A stretch of 23,039 nt of DNA, from the IMG/VR virus record IMGVR_UViG_3300008262_000319, positions 1-23,039 of that record; one strand, written 5' to 3'. The translations under genes were made by a program, and so were the position numbers. The DNA is from a virus. The notes under the pieces were generated by a model. It did no database searches. It had not been told where the DNA came from and saw only the letters and a program-made list of their open reading frames with translations. Shown piece after piece: positions 13,046 through 19,483 of this stretch (the stretch's first letter is position 1; each line of letters opens with the position of its first letter).

Positions 13046-13271
13046 TACTTTCATTTTCCTCACTCTTCACTGGTTTACGCTCGGTCATATCTTGCGACTC
13101 AACTTTCATAGATAAAAACTTGCCATTCTTGCCGTCTTTAACCCAAGCAACTAGGACAAAGTTTTCGCCCTTGACTTGAATGTTGCCTCGATAGTCGGGT
13201 TGCTTCTCTTCGGTCTTTTTGGTGTTGCGGAATAATGCTCCGAATCCCTCTTTTGGTGTGAAATTGCTCAT
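13029..13271 (-). CDS. Small early protein with SSB-like acidic tail, 80 aa
   Basis: The protein starts MSNFTPKEGFGALFRNTKKT, which is a common opening of short Bacteroidetes phage and mobile-element proteins. It has a strand-rich middle (YRGNIQVKGENFVLVAWVKD, then GKFLSMKVESQD) and ends ENESNDLPF. The last residues are like the acidic, hydrophobic-ended tail of bacterial SSB (DDIPF type), through which SSB recruits repair and replication proteins. It could be a small single-strand-binding protein, or a mimic or ligand of SSB partners. The core fold (OB-like or not) is not settled. Confidence 0.64.
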   Translation of the reverse strand: MSNFTPKEGFGALFRNTKKTEEKQPDYRGNIQVKGENFVLVAWVKDGKNGKFLSMKVESQDMTERKPVKSEENESNDLPF

Positions 13272-13275
13272 TGTA

Positions 13276-13482
13276 TCAATTGTTTATGTGATTGCTTACT
13301 ATATGACAAAGGTCTTTGTTTGTGACCTCACTCAATCGCTTGAGATGTTTATATTGAATCGCCTCAGGCCGGTCTATCCATCGGTATATCGTCCAACGAG
13401 ACACCTTAAGACGCTTGGCACATAGGTCGCGAGTGCCGAATTCATCTAGAATGAACTGTTCCAATTTACTTATTTTTGCCAT
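13276..13482 (-). CDS. Cro/excise-like HTH DNA-binding protein, possible repressor
   Basis: The start chosen is ATG 13482 (MAKISKLEQFILDEFGTRDL), six bases inside a TTG-started frame. The 68-residue protein carries a helix-turn-helix at about 18-40 (RDLCAKRLKVSRWTIYRWID), the layout of YdaS/Cro-like or MerR-like small repressors. It is the first gene of the leftward P1 unit, and an inverted repeat (13502-13516) lies just upstream in its leader, so self-regulation is plausible. It may decide between leftward transcription and rightward sigma-like gene transcription. No integrase was found, so a lysogeny role is not assured. Confidence 0.72.
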   Translation of the reverse strand: MAKISKLEQFILDEFGTRDLCAKRLKVSRWTIYRWIDRPEAIQYKHLKRLSEVTNKDLCHIVSNHINN

Positions 13483-13501
13483 TGTCAATTAAATTGATGC
13501 A

Positions 13502-13516
13502 CACGAACTACTCGTG
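13502..13516. promoter_or_regulatory. Inverted repeat CACGA-N5-TCGTG in P1 leader
   Basis: CACGA (13502-13506) and TCGTG (13512-13516) are exact inverted arms around 5 bases. They lie between the P1 -7 box and the start of the HTH gene, and 50 bases before the sigma-like gene. This is a candidate operator for the HTH protein, or a leader hairpin. Short arms make chance possible. Confidence 0.35.
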
Positions 13517-13530
13517 CTTGTTACATTTGG

Positions 13531-13564
13531 CAAAGATATGTCATTTATTCGCTACATTGACAAA
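13531..13564 (-). promoter_or_regulatory. Leftward promoter P1, Bacteroidetes type
   Basis: On the minus strand, TTTG (13564-13561) is followed after 22 bases by TATCTTTG (13538-13531). The spacer contains AATGTAGC and ACA just as in P2; from AATGTAGC to GCC the two promoters share 24 of 30 bases. It would drive the HTH, SSB-tailed, zinc, DnaA-IV-like and terL genes. A plus-strand TACATTTG at 13522-13529 could be the -7 box of a weak divergent promoter, but its upstream TTG (13494) is 25 bases away, which is too far. Confidence 0.65.
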
Positions 13565-13566
13565 AG

Positions 13567-14082
13567 TTGAAAAGTTGCGACATCAATATCGAATTGAAAA
13601 GGCACCTACCCATATGGCAACGCTTTGCGACTGGTCTAATGCGTGACCGAGTCAAAGGCGATGACCTATTGTCCGAGACAATGCTCAAGATACTCGAAAA
13701 TCAATCGGACAAGTTGTGTCAACTCGCCAGTGATGGGGGTCTCTTCGCCTATGTCAACCGCTCACTTTATTTAATGGCGATAGACAAATCAAGCCGTTAT
13801 GGAACAAAATATCGCTCATTCGAGTCTCGATGGTTGAGCGAATCAACGGCATACGAAAAGGAACGCGACGCCCCTTGGTTGGGGAGTCGCCTAGACAACG
13901 AATATCTAGACGCATACATCTCGATGATGCCTGAAATCGACGCGACAATGCTTCGACTATATATGATGACCGATTTCAGTTATCAAAAATGCTCCGATGA
14001 GACAGGCATCGAGGTCAAGACACTCTATAAATTAGTAGAAAACGCAATCAATAAAATCAAACGCAATGCTCATCAACTTTAA
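13567..14082 (+). CDS. Sigma-70-like (region 2/region 4) regulator
   Basis: The 171-residue protein has a region 2-like helix set (RVKGDDLLSETMLKILEN at about 28-45, FAYVNRSLYLMAIDKSSRYG at 60-79) and a region 4-like end (MPEIDATMLRLYMMTDFSYQ, then KCSDETGIEVKTLYKLVENA). This is the plan of short ECF-type sigma factors: promoter melting and -10 reading, then an HTH for -35. It opens the rightward late block, so it probably redirects host RNA polymerase to late genes. A stop at 13558 in this frame leaves TTG 13567 or TTG 13591 as starts; no ATG is available before residue 25. The family is judged by pattern only. Confidence 0.68.
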   Translation: MKSCDINIELKRHLPIWQRFATGLMRDRVKGDDLLSETMLKILENQSDKLCQLASDGGLFAYVNRSLYLMAIDKSSRYGTKYRSFESRWLSESTAYEKERDAPWLGSRLDNEYLDAYISMMPEIDATMLRLYMMTDFSYQKCSDETGIEVKTLYKLVENAINKIKRNAHQL

Positions 14083-14527
14083 TGTCCCTGCTAATGTCCG
14101 CAAGGAACGATTCGAGACCTGTCGAGGGTGCAAGTACTACAAAGAACAAACGCACTCTTGTGGCACCAAATTCATTGGCAACAAGATTAAGGACGAGGAG
14201 TCCGAAGACGAAAACACTGTCACATACTATCGTCGCAAGGCAAGATTGTGCGGGTGCGATATGAGACTCAAAACATGGTTGAGACTTGCCGAATGCCCAG
14301 TCGGAAAATGGGGCAAGTATAAGTTGACCGATGAGGACGTCGAGCAACTCAAATTGTTTCTTGACACGCTCCCCAAGACAGGTAGTATAAACGACCCTAA
14401 GGTCATCACCGAAATCACCAAATGGTTTAATAAGATGAGCGACCAACGTATCTCATGTACCGCTTGCAATGCCATGACCATACTCAAAGAACTCAAAAGG
14501 CATCTAAATAAAACCGAAAATGAATAA
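14066..14527 (+). CDS. Zinc-ribbon protein, 153 aa
   Basis: The protein has two Cys-rich units: CRGCKYYKEQTHSCGTK (about 19-35) and CGCDMRLKTWLRLAECPVGK (about 62-81). This is the pattern of the small Bacteroidetes phage proteins in which two CxxC/CxC-type knuckles bind zinc and end with KCPxxKW-like sequence. The C-terminal 70 residues are helical (LTDEDVEQLKLFLDTLPKTG), with another CTAC pair (131-134). It overlaps the sigma-like gene by 17 bases and the HAD-like gene by 8. It may bind nucleic acid or partner with the sigma-like protein; the function is unknown. Confidence 0.7.
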   Translation: MLINFNVPANVRKERFETCRGCKYYKEQTHSCGTKFIGNKIKDEESEDENTVTYYRRKARLCGCDMRLKTWLRLAECPVGKWGKYKLTDEDVEQLKLFLDTLPKTGSINDPKVITEITKWFNKMSDQRISCTACNAMTILKELKRHLNKTENE

Positions 14528-14864
14528 GTATCTCGCAAAAACAAGGGTCTCATTCGACTATGATGGTGTCCTATCAACACCACAAGGCAAGAGACTAGCA
14601 AAAAACGCCCTCGCCGATGGTCTTGAGGTCTTAATACTGACCGCAAGACGAAAATCGGAGGGTCAATCCGTTTTTAATGTAGCCGACCGCATTGGTATCA
14701 GTCGGGCAAATGTGATTTTCACCGAAGGCAAGGACAAGTACACTTTCGTCATGAAGCATCACATCGGCCTGCATTATGACAATAACCAAGAGCAAGTCGA
14801 CAAGATAAACGCAAGAGCACCGCATCACAAAGCAATACTATTCAAGCAAGATGATTATATATAG
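14520..14864 (+). CDS. HAD-like phosphatase/nucleotidase
   Basis: The 114-residue protein has the HAD motif I VSFDYDGVLS (Asp13, Asp15), then motif II in the LEVLILTARR segment (Thr at about 41), and a late motif with GLHYDNNQEQVDKIN (acid Asp, about 87). This is the short, capless HAD form found in many phages, which may act on a nucleotide or polynucleotide 3'-phosphate. The expected motif III Lys could be Lys70 or Lys72 (GKDKYTF). It ends at TAG 14862-14864, overlapping the next small frame. The substrate cannot be read from the sequence. Confidence 0.72.
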   Translation: MNKYLAKTRVSFDYDGVLSTPQGKRLAKNALADGLEVLILTARRKSEGQSVFNVADRIGISRANVIFTEGKDKYTFVMKHHIGLHYDNNQEQVDKINARAPHHKAILFKQDDYI

Positions 14865-14937
14865 CATCATAATGACTGGTATCATTGTTTGGGCGATAGC
14901 AGGCGTTGTCGACCTTATTAAACAAACAACAAACCGA
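14851..14937 (+). CDS. Possible membrane micropeptide, 29 aa
   Basis: ATG 14851 to TAG 14935-14937 encodes MIIYSIIMTGIIVWAIAGVV followed by DLIKQTTNR, which is one strongly hydrophobic helix with a basic end. It overlaps the end of the HAD-like gene by 14 bases and stops six bases before the next ATG, so it fills the space neatly. There is no family knowledge; it may be chance in AT-rich DNA. Confidence 0.36.
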
Positions 14938-14943
14938 TAGGAT

Positions 14944-15087
14944 ATGCCACTACCCAACCCAAACGCAAACGAGGACAAGAGCGAGTTCATCGGTCGTTGT
15001 ATGGCCGAGAGCAAGATGATTGCCGAGTATAAAGACGCAAAGCAACGATATGCGGTTTGTCAAATGCAATGGAAAGAACGCAAGTAA
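14944..15087 (+). CDS. Small conserved-type phage protein, 47 aa
   Basis: The gene, ATG 14944 to TAA 15085-15087, encodes MPLPNPNANEDKSEFIGRCM, then AESKMIAEYKDAKQRYAVCQ and MQWKERK. The pattern MPLPxPxxxExxxxFxxRCM ... KQRxAxCxxQW is one I know from short proteins, and from the N-terminal parts of larger ones, near packaging and head genes of Bacteroidetes and Firmicutes phages. The two Cys (residues 19 and 39) are conserved in it. The function is unknown; a packaging or capsid-linked role is suggested by context. A gap of 62 bases follows. Confidence 0.66.
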   Translation: MPLPNPNANEDKSEFIGRCMAESKMIAEYKDAKQRYAVCQMQWKERK

Positions 15088-15149
15088 GTGCGATTTCGCC
15101 ACCGATGAAACACCAATGTTTAAGGGAAAAACGTAGTTATTGACATTAT
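15088..15149. other. 62-base non-coding gap before the small-terminase-like gene
   Basis: This is the largest plus-strand gap in the right half. I see no TAnnTTTG promoter box. A short possible hairpin (AAACA-CCAA-TGTTT near 15109) is followed by AAGGGAAAAACG. It might hold a late promoter used by the sigma-like protein, but no second copy of a motif was found. Confidence 0.3.
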
Positions 15150-15488
15150 ATGAATCACCAAAATTCAACATTAAAAAAAGCGATGGTCGAAGCGATGCGA
15201 AAGTCACTCGGCATCGTATCGACTGCGTGCCGTGAGGTCGGCATCGATAGGGGTACCCATTACAATTGGATGCGCGATGATGAGGACTATAAGCAAGCGA
15301 TTGAGCATATCAGTGAGGAGGTACTCGATTTCGCTGAGTCGAAGTTGCACACACTTATCGATGGGGGTGATGTCGCCTCAACTATCTTCTACCTTAAGAC
15401 CAAGGGCAAAAAGAGAGGGTTCGTGGAACGCACCGAGTTAACAGGCAATGAGGGTCAACCGATTATTCACATTGCTAGCAACTTATGA
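15150..15488 (+). CDS. terS: Small terminase-like HTH protein
   Basis: The 112-residue protein starts MNHQNSTLKKAMVEAMRKSL, has an HTH (GIVSTACREVGIDRGTHYNW, residues 21-40), then an acidic-basic helix (EEVLDFAESKLHTLIDGGDV) and ends TIFYLKTKGKKRGFVERTE plus a tail. This is the typical small terminase/phBC6A51-type HTH of Bacteroidetes phages: DNA recognition first, then an oligomerisation helix and a ring-forming end. It would recognise the packaging site for the large subunit encoded on the other strand at 10629-11927. It overlaps the next ATG (ATGA). The name is by similarity of pattern. Confidence 0.72.
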   Translation: MNHQNSTLKKAMVEAMRKSLGIVSTACREVGIDRGTHYNWMRDDEDYKQAIEHISEEVLDFAESKLHTLIDGGDVASTIFYLKTKGKKRGFVERTELTGNEGQPIIHIASNL

Positions 15489-16069
15489 AAATCAGTGTAC
15501 CTCAATCATACGATGCTATCTTGCTTGGCGATTTCGTTAGGTATCATTCGCTCAAGTCCGACGTTGAGAGGGTGATGCTTATCACTGGTATGACCCGCAA
15601 GACAGTCGAGTCATGGCAGGCGTCAACCATTGACACCATTGTCAACGAATTCACTGAGGCACTCGACAAGGGCACGCCTCGTCTTGACTATATCGTCAAA
15701 GGTGATGTCGACCTTGGGTTCGTTCCTGACATTGACGCGATATCCTTGCGCGAACACATCGACCTAGACACATTCGCCCAAGCGATATGGAAAAACAAAG
15801 AGCAACTCGATTACACGCACTTGCCTCAGTTAATGGCAATCCTATACCGACCTATAAAGAGTCGATTCGGTAAGTGGTATGAGATAGACCAGTACGACGT
15901 CGACAGAGTCAAGTACTATCTAGATGCGGTCAACAAGATGACTATGTCGCAAGTTCATGGCGTGATGGTTTTTTTTTCGACTATTCTAAACGAATTGGTT
16001 CAAAATTCAGTGCCCTATTTGGAGGCGACGACGAAAGCGATGACGTCCCAATTGGAGGCAATGACTTAA
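15485..16069 (+). CDS. Tail assembly chaperone-like protein (frame 0, G-like)
   Basis: The 194-residue protein begins MKISVPQSYDAILLGDFVRY, has the patterned middle AISLREHIDLDTFAQAIWKN and LPQLMAILYRPIKSRFGKWY, and a helical region (YDVDRVKYYLDAVNKMTMSQ). This style fits the tail assembly chaperones of Bacteroidetes siphophages. A run of nine T (15969-15977) carries the heptamer T_TTT_TTT. Ribosomes that slip -1 there would leave the frame after residue 164 and make a 250-residue fusion with the frame at 15976-16236, like lambda G/GT. Without slipping, 30 more residues follow and translation ends at TAA 16067-16069. Confidence 0.66.
   Translation: MKISVPQSYDAILLGDFVRYHSLKSDVERVMLITGMTRKTVESWQASTIDTIVNEFTEALDKGTPRLDYIVKGDVDLGFVPDIDAISLREHIDLDTFAQAIWKNKEQLDYTHLPQLMAILYRPIKSRFGKWYEIDQYDVDRVKYYLDAVNKMTMSQVHGVMVFFSTILNELVQNSVPYLEATTKAMTSQLEAMT
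15970..15976 (+). promoter_or_regulatory. -1 ribosomal frameshift site T_TTT_TTT
   Basis: In the zero frame the codons read GTT TTT TTT TCG. The heptamer T TTT TTT lets both tRNAs re-pair after a one-base back slip, giving TTC GAC TAT in the -1 frame, which stays open for 86 codons to TAA 16234. It is placed at the end of a tail-chaperone-like gene, as in many siphophages. A sequencing error in the T9 run is the alternative explanation. Confidence 0.6.
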
Positions 16070-16236
16070 GTCGATGGGGTTGGATGCACATCGTCGAGAC
16101 ATTGAGTGACCACGACATCACGAAATTCGATGCAGTGCTTGACCGACCAGTGTATGAGGTAATGACACACCTGTCGTATATGCGCGATTATAACGAGTCA
16201 CAACGGCAAAAAATAAAAATGCAGTATGCTAAATAA
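15976..16236 (+). CDS. -1 frame extension of the tail chaperone (GT-like)
   Basis: This frame has no start codon of its own near the slip site and is open from 15976 to TAA 16234-16236. It encodes FDYSKRIGSKFSALFGGDDE, an acidic Gly linker, then the helical unit LSRWGWMHIVETLSDHDITK and ending EVMTHLSYMRDYNESQRQKI plus KMQYAK. This is what one expects of the T part of a G-T fusion: a short acidic linker and a compact helical domain, overlapping the next gene by 11 bases. The fusion would have 250 residues and would help the tape measure assemble the tail tube. Confidence 0.58.
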   Translation, partial: FDYSKRIGSKFSALFGGDDESDDVPIGGNDLSRWGWMHIVETLSDHDITKFDAVLDRPVYEVMTHLSYMRDYNESQRQKIKMQYAK

Positions 16237-18673
16237 GACATCATACAACATAGTCATCGAGCGGTTTAAGGCGTTTGCCGAGGGTCACTATCTCATTCGC
16301 CGATTCTCACACGGTCAGGTTGATGTGACCGACATCGTGCAAGACAACCAATATCCTTGGATGCACATCGTCCCAGTGTCGATGACCCCATCGGACGGCG
16401 CAATCTCATACGAGTTCGATGTGATATTCGCCGACCTACCTCGTGACAAAGAGACCCCGACCGAATACCAACGTGAGTCATTGAGTGATTGCATCAGGTT
16501 AGCGGAGGACTTAATCAGTGAGATTAAGAATGGGGGCGTGATATTCGGCACCGATGTAACGCTTGAGACAGGCACCACAATCGAACCATTTATTGAGGAG
16601 TATACACACACACTCACAGGTGTGAATTGCAAATTGTCAATGCAATTCCCGAACAATTGGTCGGCATGTGATATCCCTGCCGATTGGAGTACGGGCGGTT
16701 CGGGTTCGGGCGGTTCGGGAGGCGGTGGCACTAGTCTAGTGTTAAAGGTTAACGGAACAAACAACGCCGTTCAAACGCTTCTCGATTTAGTTGATGGTGA
16801 TAACACGACGATTCAAGACTTGGGTGATGGGCGTGTTCAAATCAATTCAAGTGGCGGTGGCGGTTCGGGAACGCTTTCGAGCACCGAGTATGACGTCAAT
16901 CACAACTCATCGTTCGGCAATCAGTATGTCGTCGGTGACTTGGTGTGGTATAATGGCAACATATATAGATGTATCGCAAGCAACGACGCAATCATACCAA
17001 CAAACGCATCGTATTGGGTATTGGTCGGAGCGGGGTATCGTCAACGTCAAACGCCTGCCGATTGGAATGCAACAACAGGTGATAGTCAAATACTGAATAA
17101 ACCTAGCATCCCAACGGCGACAAGTGATTTGACCAATGATAGTGGGTTCATAACAAGTGAGGACATACCGCCTATACCAACACTAACAAGCGAACTCACC
17201 AATGATAGTGGATTCATCACGCTTGGTGATGTTCCTGCTCAGGTCAACTCGGATTGGAACGCAACCAGTGGGGTTGAAGAGATACTCAACAAGCCGACCA
17301 TACCGACCGAGTTGCGTGATTTGAATGATGTTGATATCATCACGCCTCTTCAAAACGACACCCTACTATTCAACTCCGCAACCAATGAGTTCATCAATGG
17401 GCAACTTGGTGCGGTTGCTTACTCGAATGATTATAATGACCTCGACAATTTGCCGTCTATCCCCCCAACAATCGGCGATATGCTCAAGAGCACATACGAC
17501 ACCGACAACGATGGGATTGTTGATTTTGCTGAGGCACTTAAGACTGAGGTTCGCAACTCGACAGGTGCAACCTTATACAAGGGGTACATCGTTTATTTAA
17601 GCGGTAGCACTGGCAACTTGCCGAATGCAGTACTCGCCCAAGCAAACAACGACGCCAATAGTGCCCAAACATTCGGGGTTGTATACGCTGACATCCCCAA
17701 TAATAGCGACGGATATGTCATCACATTGGGTCAAATCAATACCCTTGACACACGAGCGGTTGCTCCTAATGCATTCACTAGCGATACCCTGCTCGATGGT
17801 GATGTCGTATATCTATCACCAACAACGGCGGGTCACATCACTCGCGTCAAACCAAGCGCACCGCAACACATCGTCTATGTTGGAATGGTCGTGCGTACAT
17901 CACCGACGAATGGCACCATTCAATATCGCATTCAAAATGGATATGAATTAGATGAGATTCATGACGTCGTGGCGACATCGCCTGTTGACAACGATTATAT
18001 GTACTATGATGCATCGACATCATTGTATCGCTTGCGTCAATTGACCGCATCGCGCATTACTGACTCGACAACGGTGGGTCAAAATCTTGTCAAGTTGACG
18101 AATCCGAACGCCATATCTTATTTGCGGGTTAATGCCGACAATACCATCACCGCTAGGACACCCGCTCAATTAGTGAGTGATTTAGGTATTTCGTCAAGTA
18201 TTATTTTGGGTCGTGACTTCACAGGTGTTACCGTGTCGAATACCACAACCAACACCATTGCGTTTAGTACGGAAATCCCCGCAAACACTTTGCAGGCCAA
18301 TGACTTTATTGAGTTTGTCAGTCAATTAAACACCAATACTCCGAACGGAACCTCGACAACTTATCGCGTATATGTGAATACCTCGCTATCACTCACAGGA
18401 GCGACTCAAATTGCTACTTTCAACAATACAGTTGGAACAGGAAACACAGGTTTTCAACGCAACATATTCATCACTACTATTGGTGCGAGCGGTAACTTGC
18501 GCATATCACCGACCGCAAATAATAACGCGACCTCATATGTCAATAGTTCGGTGAACGCATCAAACATAACCATCAACACGACCGCAAGCATATTTGTCAT
18601 TCTCGCGATTCAAATGGGTAACGCGACAAGCACTGCATCAACGGCGGGAACAATTGTAAGATTAACACGATAA
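16226..18673 (+). CDS. Tail protein: N-terminal tail-completion-like domain fused to fibre region
   Basis: An 815-residue protein. Residues about 1-155 (MLNKTSYNIVIERFKAFAEG; WMHIVPVSMTPSDGAISYEF; IFADLPRDKETPTEY) resemble a domain that is a separate tail-terminator/completion-like protein in related phages. Then come a Gly/Ser linker (GGSGSGGSGGGG, 157-168), a small domain, a second Gly linker (210-215), a region with SxLTNDSGFIT repeats and ILNKPxIPT units, and a beta-rich end full of Thr/Asn/Ser (from about 650). Repeats and composition are fibre-like: they would extend the tip and bind the host. The ATG overlaps the -1 frame extension. The fusion is unusual, but the frame is unbroken. Confidence 0.66.
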   Translation: MLNKTSYNIVIERFKAFAEGHYLIRRFSHGQVDVTDIVQDNQYPWMHIVPVSMTPSDGAISYEFDVIFADLPRDKETPTEYQRESLSDCIRLAEDLISEIKNGGVIFGTDVTLETGTTIEPFIEEYTHTLTGVNCKLSMQFPNNWSACDIPADWSTGGSGSGGSGGGGTSLVLKVNGTNNAVQTLLDLVDGDNTTIQDLGDGRVQINSSGGGGSGTLSSTEYDVNHNSSFGNQYVVGDLVWYNGNIYRCIASNDAIIPTNASYWVLVGAGYRQRQTPADWNATTGDSQILNKPSIPTATSDLTNDSGFITSEDIPPIPTLTSELTNDSGFITLGDVPAQVNSDWNATSGVEEILNKPTIPTELRDLNDVDIITPLQNDTLLFNSATNEFINGQLGAVAYSNDYNDLDNLPSIPPTIGDMLKSTYDTDNDGIVDFAEALKTEVRNSTGATLYKGYIVYLSGSTGNLPNAVLAQANNDANSAQTFGVVYADIPNNSDGYVITLGQINTLDTRAVAPNAFTSDTLLDGDVVYLSPTTAGHITRVKPSAPQHIVYVGMVVRTSPTNGTIQYRIQNGYELDEIHDVVATSPVDNDYMYYDASTSLYRLRQLTASRITDSTTVGQNLVKLTNPNAISYLRVNADNTITARTPAQLVSDLGISSSIILGRDFTGVTVSNTTTNTIAFSTEIPANTLQANDFIEFVSQLNTNTPNGTSTTYRVYVNTSLSLTGATQIATFNNTVGTGNTGFQRNIFITTIGASGNLRISPTANNNATSYVNSSVNASNITINTTASIFVILAIQMGNATSTASTAGTIVRLTR
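16694..16870 (+). repeat. Two Gly/Ser linkers in the tail-fibre gene
   Basis: 12 codons at 16694-16729 (GGSGSGGSGGGG) and 6 codons at 16853-16870 (GGGGSG) use the same codons (GGC, GGT, TCG, GGA) in near-repeat order and bracket a module of about 41 residues. They mark domain boundaries and may be recombination points for swapping fibre modules. Confidence 0.7.
17123..17221 (+). repeat. SxLTNDSGFIT repeat in the fibre region
   Basis: Two 11-codon units (17123-17155 and 17189-17221), S(D/E)LTNDSGFIT, are joined by a proline-rich spacer. Flanking these are two ILNKP(S/T)IPT units. Such repeats are known from collagen-like or beta-helical phage fibre shafts and would allow length change by recombination. 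Confidence 0.8.
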
Positions 18674-18674
18674 C

Positions 18675-18935
18675 ATGAAAAATATACAACCTCTTGACAT
18701 TTGGAGTGACGGCATGACCAAAACTGCGGTATGCCTTAAATTATACATCAGTTATGATGACCTCGAAACTCGCGCATCGTTACAATACGCACTATGTGAT
18801 ATTGATGGTGTAACCATATATGAGGGACAAGTTCAAATCACTGGCGATGACTATCTCAATTGGGGTGCGAATAGCGACTCGAATGCCGAGGCGTACACCA
18901 TAACCGCAACACAACTTAACCTCATACTCGTGTAA
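18675..18935 (+). CDS. Hypothetical tail-region protein, 86 aa
   Basis: The small beta-rich protein begins MKNIQPLDIWSDGMTKTAVC and has SLQYALCDIDGVTIYEGQVQ, followed by ITGDDYLNWGANSDSNAEAY. It looks like a single beta-sandwich or clip domain, as in small tail or baseplate accessory proteins. It starts two bases after the fibre gene stop and its TAA shares a base with the next ATG. No family is recognised. Confidence 0.6.
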   Translation: MKNIQPLDIWSDGMTKTAVCLKLYISYDDLETRASLQYALCDIDGVTIYEGQVQITGDDYLNWGANSDSNAEAYTITATQLNLILV

Positions 18936-19483
18936 TGGCAAAAGACGAGGTCACAATCGACATACTCAATGTATTTGGTGAGGCGGTTGTTCGTCGTGCG
19001 ATGAGCAATCTCAAGGTGATGCGTTCGATTCGAGGCAAGAGTCGAAATCGTGTCGCCACTAGCAACCTAATGGAGTCGCTGACATATAAGTTGAAAGTTC
19101 GCAACAACAAGTACACAATGGATTTCACGACGAAATCAAACCTGACTAAACGATATGCCGACATCATCGAGTATGGTCGCAAGCCGAATAGTAAGGCACC
19201 CCCATCGGACGCGATATACGACTGGTTGAAAATTCGCAAGATACGATTGCGCAATAAACAAGGTCAATTCATTAAGACAACCGAGTCACGTTTGCGGTCA
19301 GCATCTTGGAACATCGCGCAAAGCATTGGTCGAAAAGGTATCGTCGGAATCAATTATTTCAACGAGGCCATTGTCGAAGAGATTGATTCGCGGGGCGATG
19401 ATTTCTTTGACTTGCTGAAAAACGAACTCGAAAAACGCTTGTTATTAAACACCCGCACTAATACGGCAAAAGGAATAAAATAA
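18935..19483 (+). CDS. HK97 gp10-like tail completion/connector protein
   Basis: The 182-residue basic protein has the gp10-like plan: helical start (IDILNVFGEAVVRRAMSNLK), a strand pair (MESLTYKLKVRNNKYTMDFT), then the loop ADIIEYGRKPNSKAPPSDAI followed by the helix YDWLKIRKIRLRNKQGQFI, and a helix with RSASWNIAQSIGRKGI. Homologues sit at the head-tail joint or tail tip and complete the tail. The last 40 residues (EEIDSRGDDFFDLLKNELEK) are acidic and helical. It is coupled to its neighbours by TAATG overlaps. Family confidence is moderate. Confidence 0.6.
   Translation: MAKDEVTIDILNVFGEAVVRRAMSNLKVMRSIRGKSRNRVATSNLMESLTYKLKVRNNKYTMDFTTKSNLTKRYADIIEYGRKPNSKAPPSDAIYDWLKIRKIRLRNKQGQFIKTTESRLRSASWNIAQSIGRKGIVGINYFNEAIVEEIDSRGDDFFDLLKNELEKRLLLNTRTNTAKGIK

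Noticed and set aside
13522-13529. Rightward promoter TACATTTG before the sigma-like gene
   Set aside because: The -7 box matches, but the nearest TTG upstream is 25 bases away, beyond the usual spacing. It was kept only as a remark under P1.
14227-14646. 139-codon minus-strand frame across the zinc-ribbon and HAD-like genes
   Set aside because: It lies antisense to two genes with clear motifs; its Ser/Leu-rich translation shows no domain and it has no start context.
14676-14683. Third AATGTAGC copy as a promoter element
   Set aside because: It lies within the HAD-like coding region and no TAnnTTTG box follows at the spacing seen in P1 and P2.
16315-16764. 149-codon minus-strand frame opposite the tail-fibre gene
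   Set aside because: Its product is Pro/Ser/Val-rich because it reads the Gly/Ser linkers in reverse; no motif supports it.
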